The notes below the pieces were generated by a model, which saw only the letters and a list, made by a program, of their open reading frames with translations, had not been told where the DNA came from and did not search any database. The position numbers and the translations under genes are program-made. A stretch of DNA of 64,000 nucleotides, taken from contig JAFEFC010000006.1 in NCBI GenBank assembly GCA_018240785.1, positions 1-64,000 on the forward strand. Direction: 5' to 3'. Positions 1-7,940 of this stretch are shown here, one piece after another; within the stretch, counting starts at the first letter, position 1; every line of letters begins with the position of its first letter. The DNA is from Pseudomonadota bacterium. Its GTDB lineage: Bacteria > Pseudomonadota > Gammaproteobacteria > Burkholderiales > Rhodocyclaceae.

Positions 1-93
1 GCCCACCATATGATGCCGCTAGCACTCGGCGTATTGCGCAGCATCCAGAAACTCCCTGAACTCGTGCAGTCATTCTTCTCGCAGCCAGAGTGA
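1..93 (+). CDS. C-terminal end of an unidentified protein (partial)
   Basis: The window opens in an open frame that runs 30 codons to a TGA at 91-93; the visible tail reads AHHMMPLALGVLRSIQKLPE and then a short hydrophobic/polar end. Nothing in the tail identifies a family. It could be the end of a gene whose body lies to the left, or chance, since the stretch is short. It would mark the left neighbour of the four-gene cassette that starts at 659. Confidence 0.35.
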   Translation, partial: AHHMMPLALGVLRSIQKLPELVQSFFSQPE

Positions 94-658
94 AGCTCCA
101 TCCTGGAATGACTCTACTTATTGAAAAGTTAGTAACTATGGTTCACGAGATCGCAGGTTGCATGGTTGGCGGGGACTGGTACTCGGCCTGACCGGCCATT
201 AACCAGATCTGCGCCCGACGGCCGGCATGAGCTGTAACCGGCCGCACGAGCCAAATCCCATCGGGTGGGCTGCCTCCGAGATCCGGGGACCCGCTCTGGT
301 CTAGCCGGCCACTGCACCCGCCCGTGCCTGCACGAGTTCAAGGGCGGAAAGCAGTCCAGGTCGGGCATCCAAAGCGACTTCCCCCGAGTAGGAGTTTGGC
401 CGGAGCCGTCATTGACCGGACTCGCGCCCAGCTGCCACGGTGTTCTCCGGCTCTCACTGAAATGCCTCCGATCCTGCTTCCTCCTTCAACCACACACCAA
501 GAGAACCTCGCCGGCATCTCCCCTATCGCATAAAATCAGCACGTGTCAGAACGCGCCAGACTGTCATGTCGGGGAAGTTACTAAACCAGGCCACTTTCAG
601 CGGGCCTTCATGATGGTCGTGGTCAGCCTCAAGCCGACGTTTCGAAATCAGGGGATCT
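94..658. other. Intergenic stretch without a recognisable gene
   Basis: About 565 bases with no reading frame that looks like a protein; frames here have biased, unconserved-looking composition. The stretch is rich in short GGCC/CCGG words similar in style to the sequence on the right of the cassette (4260-4450), and both contain GGCCACTGC. I see no tRNA, integrase or clear terminal repeat. A purine-rich AGGGGAT just before 659 can serve as ribosome binding site for the next gene. Confidence 0.5.
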
Positions 659-1636
659 ATGGCTGAGACAATAAACATTGCCAAAATGGCTGAAAAACTC
701 TCCAAGGGAATCTTCCAAGAGTTTCTTTGGGGGCGCATGGAGCACACAAATCTAAATTGGCCGTGCGAGAACCGAGGGAGGCATGAGGTAAAGACTCATC
801 CTTCTGATGTTGTCTTTTGGTATGACGAGCCCTATTCGCAGTCACGAACATACTTGAACTGCGATCTCAAAAGCTACGCCCAAGGCTCAATCACTGCCGG
901 CGCCATCCGAGAGGCAATCGAGAGCCTTGCGAAGGCCCTGAGTTGCGCAGAAACTAGTCAAGAGTTCAGCGACAAGTTCGTTCATCCCAATGTTTCGCCC
1001 AACATTCATGGAATGCTATTTGTCTACAACCATGATGGAGAGTACGACAAGGACTTCTCCAAGATTCTCGATAAGGTGAATAGTGACAACTTGGATATTC
1101 CAAAAGGTTCCAAGATTGTTGTTTTTGGACCTGAAGAGATCTTCTGGTTGAATAACGTTCACCACGAAATCATTCATCTTCGTGGAGGGGCCGGAGTGCT
1201 TCCCGGGCGAGATCATTGCAAGTTCTTCTATCCTCACCTCGTGCGAAAGAAGAACGTTCAGCTTGAGCACGCGAAGGCGGCAACCTTGGAGATGCTCACC
1301 GCACCTTGGATCGTTCTTTCATACGTGAACCCAAAGAAGAGCAACAAGAAGGGTTTTGTGGTGTTCATGAGGAAACGAGGTCACACCGTGGATGAATTTC
1401 TCTACCTGATCGAATATCTGATGCATTATCAGATAATCACAGGAGAAGCCGAAGTTACCATCCGACTGCTTGACCCCCACCCGAATTCATCCGCCAACTT
1501 TGCGAAGGCGAAGGATCAGTACATTTCCGACTACCAAGGCGGTGAGGAAATCAAGCAGATCCTTGATGCTATTGACTTGGGTAAGCTGGAGCATGTCCGC
1601 ACCAGCTTCTGTGAGTTGGAGTTGTCACGGCAATGA
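659..1636 (+). CDS. Putative PD-(D/E)XK nuclease-like protein, first gene of four-gene cassette
   Basis: A 325-residue soluble protein of unnamed family. Residues 48-50 read PSD and are followed about 19 residues later by CDLK (69-71), a spacing and setting (strand, D, strand, D-x-K, then a helix) typical of the PD-(D/E)XK nuclease core; Glu21 in the preceding predicted helix could complete it. The rest has no motif I recognise. The start ATG follows AGGGGATCT. The stop overlaps the next gene's start in an ATGA, so translation is coupled. Base composition is clearly lower in GC than the F420 genes to the right, pointing to transfer. Architecture recalls nuclease-plus-partner defence systems such as GAPS4, but I could not verify homology. 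The motif call is an inference from spacing. Confidence 0.6.
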   Translation: MAETINIAKMAEKLSKGIFQEFLWGRMEHTNLNWPCENRGRHEVKTHPSDVVFWYDEPYSQSRTYLNCDLKSYAQGSITAGAIREAIESLAKALSCAETSQEFSDKFVHPNVSPNIHGMLFVYNHDGEYDKDFSKILDKVNSDNLDIPKGSKIVVFGPEEIFWLNNVHHEIIHLRGGAGVLPGRDHCKFFYPHLVRKKNVQLEHAKAATLEMLTAPWIVLSYVNPKKSNKKGFVVFMRKRGHTVDEFLYLIEYLMHYQIITGEAEVTIRLLDPHPNSSANFAKAKDQYISDYQGGEEIKQILDAIDLGKLEHVRTSFCELELSRQ

Positions 1637-2775
1637 TCAAGAACACACTCCAATACTGCGCGACCGACAAGGAAATCTTCGATGCCTTGATGTCGGCCAA
1701 ACAGAAAATCAGCGAGAAGGTTCTTTTAGAAATAGCGAAGGATAGAGGCATCTTCTACTCAGCCAAGGACAGCCGAGAAGACGTTATCAGCGCCATCTCG
1801 CTTCTCCCTCACGACTTCCACGACCTTAACACCCTACTTGAACAGCGGGAGCACTCTGGACGGCAGGAAAAGCTGACATCGGTCATTCTTCCTGAAGCCC
1901 TAACGATGGAAGAGATCAAGGAGGTACTGAAGGAGTACACCGCTGAGTCGCCTGCCGATGAACGAGTGACCCACCACTCTAAGGGCAACGACCAGGTCGT
2001 AGCTAACGTGAAGTATTCGGAGATCGACTACGGCAAGACGCGCCTTGTCCAGCGCACTCGCAAAGAAGCAGCGATTGAGTTCCACATCGAGAAGGACAAG
2101 ACTACCATCCGTATGCCAGCCAACGACCGAACCAAAGGGGTCTTTGGCAAACTGAAGGATAAACTCGACATTAAGCGGAAAAAAGAGATCCCAACCATCC
2201 GCATCGAGATTGGTGAGTTCGAATCTCCTGCCTTACGCACTGAGTTCTTCACGACCCTCATCAGCAAGCTCAAGGGCTTCTCTCTGAAGAATGTCACCAG
2301 CGTAAAGGTGGAGCGATTGAAGCAGGGGCCAGAGGAAGGTGAGCTTGATTTTGATGAAGACCAAGACACCGAGGAAGCCAAGCACGAGGCGCTGGCACTG
2401 GTGAAGAACGTTGCACTCAAAGGGGAGACATTGCTTGCCTCAGAGGAGTACCAGAGCCTGAAGAAGAAAGGCTTCTTCATCACATCCATCATCTGGCGTT
2501 CGATGCTGGCGACGCCCCCTCACCCGATGGTCGAGTTTGAAGCAGCCTTCGAAGAACCGTTGGATGGGAAGGGCTTCAAGTACTTCGTCCGAGGGGCCTA
2601 CAACATGGTTGATAAGCAATACACGAAGACTATTCGACCAGTGGAGGCAGAAAAAAAAGAGAACTATTTGAGCATTATCGAAGACACCGCGGCGAACACC
2701 ATTAAGGAGCTTCGCAAGAAAGCACAAGCCGAAGCCGAGGCGAAGGAAGGTCAAGCCCAGGGGGCGCCAGCATGA
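1633..2775 (+). CDS. Hypothetical protein, second gene of the cassette
   Basis: A 380-residue soluble protein with no family I can name. The first 90 residues look like a small all-helical domain (DKEIFDALMSAKQKISEKVL). The middle (about 125-240) looks like an alpha/beta region with many Lys/Arg. An acidic linker sits near 235-250 (EEGELDFDEDQDTEE). The tail is a Lys/Glu/Ala-rich, probably coiled or disordered segment. It overlaps the genes on both sides by ATGA, so it is expected to be made in step with the nuclease-like protein and may be its partner or sensor. GC content is low, like the rest of the cassette. No function is assigned. Confidence 0.6.
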   Translation: MIKNTLQYCATDKEIFDALMSAKQKISEKVLLEIAKDRGIFYSAKDSREDVISAISLLPHDFHDLNTLLEQREHSGRQEKLTSVILPEALTMEEIKEVLKEYTAESPADERVTHHSKGNDQVVANVKYSEIDYGKTRLVQRTRKEAAIEFHIEKDKTTIRMPANDRTKGVFGKLKDKLDIKRKKEIPTIRIEIGEFESPALRTEFFTTLISKLKGFSLKNVTSVKVERLKQGPEEGELDFDEDQDTEEAKHEALALVKNVALKGETLLASEEYQSLKKKGFFITSIIWRSMLATPPHPMVEFEAAFEEPLDGKGFKYFVRGAYNMVDKQYTKTIRPVEAEKKENYLSIIEDTAANTIKELRKKAQAEAEAKEGQAQGAPA

Positions 2776-3452
2776 ACAGGGTCAGATGGCTCAATGCGCA
2801 GTGGCCTTCCTCGATACGAACCATTGGGAATACGCTCAAGGACATGCCCTTCTCCGAAGAGAGCATGGATGGCTTCGCTGTCGAGCGTGTACGAGATGAC
2901 TTCGTCGAAGCGCGGTTTATCGAGAAGTTCATCTACGAGGAAGTCAATGCGGACCCCTTCGGAAAGGAAGAGATGATTGAACGAACTGGCTACCGCTCAA
3001 CAGACTTTACCTTGTTTGCCCAGTTCCCCTACATCGAAGTGAGGAACGGCCAACGAAGCATCAAGGAGTTCGTGAATCGCCTGCTTCAAGCCTGCAATTT
3101 CAACTTGGTTGTCTCCCCCCTTACCGTCAACGTCCACGACTGGGTCACTTCTTTTCAGAATATCCTCGGACAGAAGATCTTGGTGGACTCCCTCCAACTC
3201 TCTGGTGTTGAAGTTGAGGAAGGCATCACGGGAAAAATTCTTCTGAAGGGCAACAGGGATGTGCGCGAAGCCATTGACAATATCGTAGGAGGCAAGCGGT
3301 ACGTCCTAGAGAAGGTTCAGGTCAAGCTCACTGCGTCAAGCAAGATCATGTCTATCCACCTAGCCAACAACGGCACGGCCAAGATCCCGACTGACCATAC
3401 ATCGGACCTTCTTCCCCTGCTTCGCCAGTCCTTCCCCAACGGCAAGAGCTAG
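2772..3452 (+). CDS. Hypothetical protein, third gene of the cassette
   Basis: A 226-residue protein without signal peptide or membrane segment and with no motif I recognise. Predicted mixed alpha/beta content; the N-terminal part is acidic (EESMDGFAVERVRDDFVEAR) and the C-terminal part holds alternating strands (KRYVLEKVQVKLTASSKIM). The start ATG overlaps the previous stop in ATGA and the stop is three bases before the next ATG, so it is part of the same operon. Its presence only makes sense with its neighbours; it may be a structural or recognition subunit. This role is inference. Confidence 0.55.
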   Translation: MNRVRWLNAQWPSSIRTIGNTLKDMPFSEESMDGFAVERVRDDFVEARFIEKFIYEEVNADPFGKEEMIERTGYRSTDFTLFAQFPYIEVRNGQRSIKEFVNRLLQACNFNLVVSPLTVNVHDWVTSFQNILGQKILVDSLQLSGVEVEEGITGKILLKGNRDVREAIDNIVGGKRYVLEKVQVKLTASSKIMSIHLANNGTAKIPTDHTSDLLPLLRQSFPNGKS

Positions 3453-3455
3453 AGC

Positions 3456-4211
3456 ATGCAGCCAGGCTCTTCCATCAACTGGATCGCGGCATACAACCGC
3501 CTCTTCATCCTCTTGGACAGGAGCAGCACCCCGACCTACTACAGCGGGCCGAGCTTCCTCCGGATGGTTCAGCAGATTGACCCCGGTTCTCCCAACTACG
3601 AGCAGTTGATTCCACTCAGGCAGAGCCAAGGCAAGAGCACATCCAGAAAATCCTTCTACTGGGATGTCATCCAGGGCTTGGAGGAGCAACAACGGCTTCA
3701 GCTCTTCCGCCTCTTTATTGAAGAGCTTGAGCCGCATGCCAAGGAAGAGGTTGAGGCCATCAGAGCCATCATTTTTGGTGGAGGCAAGGCCGTTCCGACA
3801 ACCGTCGTCCCACAGGATCTCTGGAACTCCGAGAAACTCAACAACAGCCTCAGCGACATCGACCACGCGGTTAATGCCCAGCAGTTCAACCGCGCGACGA
3901 CCTTGGCCTACACTTGCTTGGAGGGCCTTTACAAGGCGTACGTGCGCCGGCATGTCCCCGACAAGGCCAACCTCACAGACCTCATCCAGCTTTGCAAGGT
4001 GGTGAAGGACGACATCAGCGAGAAACTCAAGGCGCAAGGCCCCTACCCAGAGCAGATCATCAATGCCATTCCTACACTGACAAATGCCGTTGCGAACTCA
4101 CGCAACGGCTTCAGTGAGTCTCACTTTGGCGAAGACTCTCACCGATGGCTTGCCACTTTCGCGCGAGATATGACTAATTCTATGGGCAGACTCCTGCTGC
4201 ATTTCCTTTAA
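3456..4211 (+). CDS. HEPN/Abi_C-like protein, fourth gene of the cassette
   Basis: A 251-residue protein. The N-terminal 110 residues resemble no family I know. The C-terminal half (about 125-251) is all-helical and matches the pattern of the abortive-infection C-terminal (Abi_C/HEPN) domain: a helix with ATTLAYTCLEGLYKAYVRRH, a loop, then RNGFSESH (Arg216 to His223). That is an RX6H motif with the polar Asn after Arg seen in active HEPN ribonucleases, followed by a closing helix. HEPN domains of this kind usually cleave RNA and act in phage defence or toxin systems. It is three bases downstream of its neighbour and closes the operon. The domain call rests on motif and helix order, not on a database search. 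Confidence 0.65.
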   Translation: MQPGSSINWIAAYNRLFILLDRSSTPTYYSGPSFLRMVQQIDPGSPNYEQLIPLRQSQGKSTSRKSFYWDVIQGLEEQQRLQLFRLFIEELEPHAKEEVEAIRAIIFGGGKAVPTTVVPQDLWNSEKLNNSLSDIDHAVNAQQFNRATTLAYTCLEGLYKAYVRRHVPDKANLTDLIQLCKVVKDDISEKLKAQGPYPEQIINAIPTLTNAVANSRNGFSESHFGEDSHRWLATFARDMTNSMGRLLLHFL

Positions 4212-4494
4212 GGCGCGCAGTTGGCCATCCGCTTAACACCTCAAGCGAAATGCGCTCGGGTTGAGATCTGAACTGTAGACGTGGCTGGCCACTGCGGGTC
4301 GCGAGGGTGAGTTCGGGATTGGAAATCCTGTACGTTGGACCGAATCAATGCTTCTCTCGGTGGCCGGTATCGGCTTCCTTACCGGCCGTTGGGTGCGAGC
4401 TGGGTGAATGGCCCCTCCGGCCGACTACCAGCCCCACAGCGGTTCCAGCTCTGCCTTCCCTTCCCCTCGTTTCTCCGTCCGCGCCCCCAATGCG
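4212..4494. other. Intergenic stretch between the cassette and the F420 operon
   Basis: About 280 bases with no convincing gene. It holds GGCC/CCGG-rich words including an inverted repeat at 4362-4387 and resembles, in texture, the stretch left of the cassette. It ends at the 16-bp palindrome that I take as the operator of the F420 operon, so the cassette inserted just upstream of the regulatory region without cutting it. Confidence 0.45.
4362..4387. repeat. Inverted repeat GGCCGGTA / TACCGGCC
   Basis: Two perfect 8-base arms separated by 10 bases. There is no following T tract, so it is not a standard terminator. It may be a remnant of the decayed repeats often found between genes in betaproteobacteria, or the edge of the inserted cassette. 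Function unknown. Confidence 0.4.
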
Positions 4495-4510
4495 TCGTCC
4501 GATCGGACGA
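4495..4510. promoter_or_regulatory. 16-bp palindromic operator, site 1 (F420 operon)
   Basis: TCGTCCGATCGGACGA is a perfect 16-base palindrome, 90 bases before the npdG start codon. Close versions occur at seven other places in this window, all in promoter regions of the catabolic cluster. It is probably bound by a dimeric repressor or activator. The regulator is not identified. Confidence 0.7.
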
Positions 4511-4599
4511 TGCCCATTTGCCATCGACTCTCGTAGCGTGGGCAGTGCAAGGCATGTCCGCGACGCCGGGCATTGCGCTCACTCCATGGAGACATTCGG

Positions 4600-5280
4600 A
4601 TGGTCATCGACAACACAAGAACAATCGGCGTCATCGGCGGGACCGGCAAGCTGGGGGCGGCGCTCGCGCGGCGCTGGGCGAAGGCGGGGTTGCGGGTGGC
4701 GATCGGCTCGCGCGACGCCGACAAAGCCCGCGAAGCGGCCGCTGCGCTGGCGGCGGAGACCGGGGCCGCGGTCGATTCGGGATGCAATGCCGACGTCGCC
4801 GCCCGCGCCGACCTGATCGTGGTCAGCGTGCCCTTCGGGTCGCAGGTCGCGACGCTGGAGGAGATCCGCGCGGCGGCGGCCGGCAAGCTGGTGGTGGATA
4901 CCACGGTGCCGCTGATGCCGCCCAAGGTGATGCGCGTGCAACTGCCTCCCGAGGGCTGCGCCGCGCTGCGCGCGCAGCAGACGCTGGGCGCGGCGGTGCG
5001 CGTGGTGTCGGCCTTCCATAACGTGGCGGCGCACAAGCTGGCGACCGACGAGGACATCGCCTGCGACGTGCTGGTGTTCGGCGACGACAAGGCCGACCGC
5101 GCCCAGGTCGTGGCGCTGGCCGATTCCGCCCGCCTGCGCGGCCTGCACGGCGGCGCCCTGGCGAACTCGGCCGCTGCCGAGGCGATGACCTCGGTGCTGA
5201 TCTTCCTCAACAAGACCTATCGTGTCGACGGCGCCGGCCTGTGCATCACCGGCGAGCTCGACATGAACGCTGACGCCTGA
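4600..5280 (+). CDS. npdG: F420:NADPH oxidoreductase (NADPH-dependent F420 reductase)
   Basis: Catalyses hydride transfer between NADPH and coenzyme F420, supplying reduced F420 to F420-dependent enzymes in the cytoplasm. The 226-residue length fits the family. The N-terminus has the Rossmann loop IGVIGGTGKLG, then IGSRDADKA, whose Ser/Arg fits binding of the NADP 2'-phosphate. The C-terminal part (AFHNVAAHKL, VFGDDKADRAQV) is typical of Fno/NpdG. I chose ATG 4600 because it has GGAG nine bases upstream and starts right before the Rossmann strand; an earlier TTG at 4573 lacks support. It is the first gene of the F420 operon, 10 bases before cofE, and sits behind the palindromic operator at 4495. 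Confidence 0.9.
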   Translation: MVIDNTRTIGVIGGTGKLGAALARRWAKAGLRVAIGSRDADKAREAAAALAAETGAAVDSGCNADVAARADLIVVSVPFGSQVATLEEIRAAAAGKLVVDTTVPLMPPKVMRVQLPPEGCAALRAQQTLGAAVRVVSAFHNVAAHKLATDEDIACDVLVFGDDKADRAQVVALADSARLRGLHGGALANSAAAEAMTSVLIFLNKTYRVDGAGLCITGELDMNADA

Positions 5281-5290
5281 GGAGACGGCC

Positions 5291-6058
5291 ATGGGACGCC
5301 GGCTGTGTTTCGAAGCGCTTGCCGGCATCCCGGAGATCCGGCCCGGTGACGCGCTGGCGCCGTTGATCGTCGCGGCGCTGGCGGCGAACGAATGTGCGCT
5401 CGGCAGCGACAGCATCGTCGTGGTGGCGCAGAAGATCGTGTCGAAGTCGGAAGGCCGCTTCGCCTGGCTCGATGAAGTCACCCCTTCCGACAAGGCGCAG
5501 GAGCTCGCCCGCATCACCGGCAAGGATGCGCGCCTGGTGGAGCTGACGCTGTCCGAATCGACCCGGGTGCTGCGCGCGGTGCCGGGCGTGCTGATCGTGC
5601 GTCACCGCCTGGGCTATGTGATGGCCAACGCCGGCATCGACATGTCCAATGTGCCGGGCGAAGCTGGCCGCGAACGGGCGCTGCTGCTGCCGCTGGACCC
5701 GGACGCCTCGGCCGCGGCGCTGCGCGAGGCCTTGCGCGTGGCCACCGGGCACGCGGTGGGCGTGATCGTCAGCGACAGCTTCGGCCGCCCGTGGCGCAAC
5801 GGCGTGGTGAACGTGGCCCTCGGTTCGGCCGGCATTCCGGCGCTGATCGACCGCCGCGGCGACATCGACCGCCACGGTCGCACGCTGCAGATCACCCAGA
5901 CTGCCTTTGCCGATGCGGTGGCTGCCGGCGCCGCGGTGGTGATGGGCGAAGGCGACGAAGGCATGCCGGTGGTGGTCGCCAGCGGCTTCATGCCGGCCGC
6001 TCCGGAGACGGATTGCCGGGCGCTGGTGCGCCCGATCGACACGGACCTGTTCCAATGA
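5291..6058 (+). CDS. cofE: Coenzyme F420-0:L-glutamate ligase
   Basis: Adds L-glutamate residues to F420-0 with GTP, the last step of F420 synthesis. The 255-residue protein carries the family hallmarks QKIVSKSEGR near residue 50, HRLGYVMANAGIDMSNV near 110 and SDSFGRPWRNG near 160. It is the single-domain form: the nitroreductase-like FMN domain found at the C-terminus of actinobacterial FbiB is absent. The start has a GGAG nearby (GAGGAGACGGCC) and the stop overlaps the cofD start in ATGA, so the two are coupled. The missing reductase domain matters for the pathway variant, because dehydro-F420-0 made from phosphoenolpyruvate would need a separate reductase. Confidence 0.95.
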   Translation: MGRRLCFEALAGIPEIRPGDALAPLIVAALAANECALGSDSIVVVAQKIVSKSEGRFAWLDEVTPSDKAQELARITGKDARLVELTLSESTRVLRAVPGVLIVRHRLGYVMANAGIDMSNVPGEAGRERALLLPLDPDASAAALREALRVATGHAVGVIVSDSFGRPWRNGVVNVALGSAGIPALIDRRGDIDRHGRTLQITQTAFADAVAAGAAVVMGEGDEGMPVVVASGFMPAAPETDCRALVRPIDTDLFQ

Positions 6059-7005
6059 GCGCGCACAACATCCTTGCCCTGAGCGGCGGCGTCGGTGGCG
6101 CCAAGCTCGCCGACGGACTGCTTCACACCACGGGCCGCGGGCGGCTCACCGTGGTGGTCAATACCGGCGACGACTTCACCCACCTGGGCCTGCACATCTC
6201 GCCCGACATCGACACCGCGCTGTACACGCTGGCCGACCTCGCCAACCCCGAGACCGGCTGGGGCCGGCGCGGCGAGACCTGGACCTTCATGGATGCGCTC
6301 GCCCGCCTCGGCGGCGAGACCTGGTTCCGCCTCGGCGACGGCGACCTCGCCACCCATGTCGAGCGCACCCGCCGGCTCGCGGCCGGCGAACCGTTGTCGG
6401 CCATCGTCGCCGACTTCGGACGGCGCTTCGGCATCGACGCCGACATCGTGCCGATGTCCGACCAGCCGCTGCGCACCCGCGTGCGGACGGACGACGGCGT
6501 GTTCGACTTCCAGGACTATTTCGTCCGCCAGCAATGCCGCCCGGTGACGCGCGCGATCGAGTTCGTCTTCGCGCCGGACACGCGCCCCTGCGCCGCAGTG
6601 GAACGGGCGCTCGCCGACGAGGCGCTGAGCGCCATCGTGATCTGCCCGTCCAACCCCTACCTGAGCATCGCCCCCATCCTGGCGGTGCCCGGGCTGCGCG
6701 CGCTGCTGCGCGGGCGCGGCGTGCCCATCGTCGCGGTGTCGCCGCTGGTCGGCGGCGCCGCGGTGAAGGGGCCGACGGCGAAGATCATGACCGAGCTGGG
6801 CGTGCCGGTCAGCGCGGACGAGATCGTCCGCCACTACGGCGACCTGCTCGACGGCTTCGTGCTGGATGCCCGCGACGCCCACCTGCGCGACCGCATCGCG
6901 CTGCCGGTGCATGTGACCGACACGCTGATGCTGACGCCGGCCGACCGCATCCGCGTCGCGCAGGAAACGCTGGCCTTCGCCGCCACCCTTCCCCGCAAGA
7001 TCTGA
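6055..7005 (+). CDS. cofD: 2-phospho-L-lactate transferase (F420-0 synthase step)
   Basis: Transfers the phospholactyl-type moiety from its guanosine diphosphate-linked precursor to the deazaflavin FO, giving F420-0 (or a related form). The protein begins NILALSGGVGGAKLADGL, the family's N-terminal nucleotide-binding loop, and has the conserved NTGDDFTHLGLHISPDIDT. Length 316 residues is normal. The ATG at 6055 overlaps the cofE stop. An upstream in-frame extension inside cofE is possible on paper but has no support, since the conserved loop starts six residues after this ATG. It ends the npdG-cofE-cofD unit; a 302-base gap follows before cofC. Confidence 0.95.
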   Translation: MSAHNILALSGGVGGAKLADGLLHTTGRGRLTVVVNTGDDFTHLGLHISPDIDTALYTLADLANPETGWGRRGETWTFMDALARLGGETWFRLGDGDLATHVERTRRLAAGEPLSAIVADFGRRFGIDADIVPMSDQPLRTRVRTDDGVFDFQDYFVRQQCRPVTRAIEFVFAPDTRPCAAVERALADEALSAIVICPSNPYLSIAPILAVPGLRALLRGRGVPIVAVSPLVGGAAVKGPTAKIMTELGVPVSADEIVRHYGDLLDGFVLDARDAHLRDRIALPVHVTDTLMLTPADRIRVAQETLAFAATLPRKI

Positions 7006-7044
7006 TCCGCCGCATGCCGCGCCATTGGCGCGGTCGCACGCGGC

Positions 7045-7070
7045 AAAAACCGAGCTTTTTCAGCTTTAGC
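7045..7070. promoter_or_regulatory. Shared motif copy 1, upstream of cofC
   Basis: The sequence AAAAACCGAGCTTT followed by TTCAG, TTTA and GC recurs almost unchanged at 14089-14115 ahead of the tetR/sulfotransferase operon. The copies differ only by two single-base gaps and one C/T change. It is AT-rich in a GC-rich setting and lies in the gap before cofC-cofGH, which fits a promoter or regulator site. Which regulator binds is unknown; the TetR protein of 14258 is the obvious candidate. Confidence 0.5.
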
Positions 7071-7212
7071 CGGAAAGCATTCGGGTGACGCCTTCACCGC
7101 CTTGTTTTGGTTAGGTTTTTTCCACCCTGTCAACAAGAGTCGACCCGATCAAAGCGAGTAGCCGACGTCGTATCTGAGGTGTTTCAATTTTGCCAAGGAC
7201 AGCACCCAGACC

Positions 7213-7311
7213 ATGCAGACACGACACCTCGAACCTCTCGCAGCCCACGACGCCACACCCGCCTCGCAGCGCGTGATGGCCGCGGCCGGATCGCCGGGAG
7301 CACGGCCATGA
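7213..7311 (+). CDS. Possible 32-residue leader peptide overlapping cofC
   Basis: ATG at 7213 opens a 32-codon frame (begins MQTRHLEPLAAHD) whose TGA overlaps the cofC ATG in ATGA, the same junction used elsewhere in this locus. An AAGGA lies 13 bases upstream, farther than ideal. The overlap suggests translational coupling to cofC. It could also be chance in GC-rich DNA. No family is recognised. Confidence 0.3.
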   Translation: MQTRHLEPLAAHDATPASQRVMAAAGSPGARP

Positions 7312-7940
7312 GCTGCTGGGCCGTGGTTCCGCTCAAGGCGCGCCGCACGGGCAAGACGCGGCTCGCCGGCCTGCTCGACGAAGCCGCCCGCGCCACGCTG
7401 GTGCAGTCGATGCTCGAGACCGTGCTGTCGGCCCTGTTCGAGGCGCATGAGATCGATCGCGTCGCGGTGGTCAGCAGCGAGCCGGAAAGGGTCCCTCACG
7501 GCGTGCTGGCCCTGCCGGACCCGGGCCAGGGGCTCAACCCCGCACTGACCGCCGCCGCGGACATGCTGCTCGACCACGGTGCGCGTTCGCTGCTGGTCAT
7601 CCACGCCGACCTGCCGCTGGTGCGGGGGAGCGACATCGACCAGTTCGTGCGCGCCGGCCGCCACCAGGGCATGGCGCTGGCGACAGACCGTCACGGTACC
7701 GGCACCAATGCGCTGTTCGTCGCCGACCGACTGGACTTCCCCTTCCGGTTCGGCACCAACAGCCTGTCGCGCCATCTGGCCGAAGCCCGCCTGCGCCACA
7801 TCACGCCCGCCCTGCCGGCGCTCAATGGCCTCGCCATCGACATTGACACGCCTGCCGACCTCGCCTGCCTGTGGCCGGCGGCCGCAGCCCCCTTCACGCC
7901 CACCCGCTGGAGTCCGACGCCATGCACGACCTCACTCTGA
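7308..7940 (+). CDS. cofC: Phospholactate (or phosphoenolpyruvate/3-phosphoglycerate) guanylyltransferase
   Basis: Activates a three-carbon phosphoacid with GTP to give the precursor used by CofD. The 210-residue protein begins MSCWAVVPLKARRTGKTRLA, the nucleotidyltransferase loop of the MobA-like/CofC fold. It continues with VVSSEP, LLVIHADLPLV (the metal-binding Asp) and DRHGTGTNALF. ATG 7308 has GGGAG about six bases upstream, and the glycosyltransferase-like first strand begins right after it. The substrate cannot be read with confidence: the family uses 2-phospholactate in archaea, phosphoenolpyruvate in actinobacteria and 3-phosphoglycerate in some betaproteobacteria. It overlaps the start of cofGH by 19 bases. 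Confidence 0.93.
   Translation: MSCWAVVPLKARRTGKTRLAGLLDEAARATLVQSMLETVLSALFEAHEIDRVAVVSSEPERVPHGVLALPDPGQGLNPALTAAADMLLDHGARSLLVIHADLPLVRGSDIDQFVRAGRHQGMALATDRHGTGTNALFVADRLDFPFRFGTNSLSRHLAEARLRHITPALPALNGLAIDIDTPADLACLWPAAAAPFTPTRWSPTPCTTSL

Noticed and set aside
94-658. Small open frames left of the cassette
   Set aside because: No start context, no motif, and overlapping frames on both strands of similar length; more likely decayed intergenic DNA.
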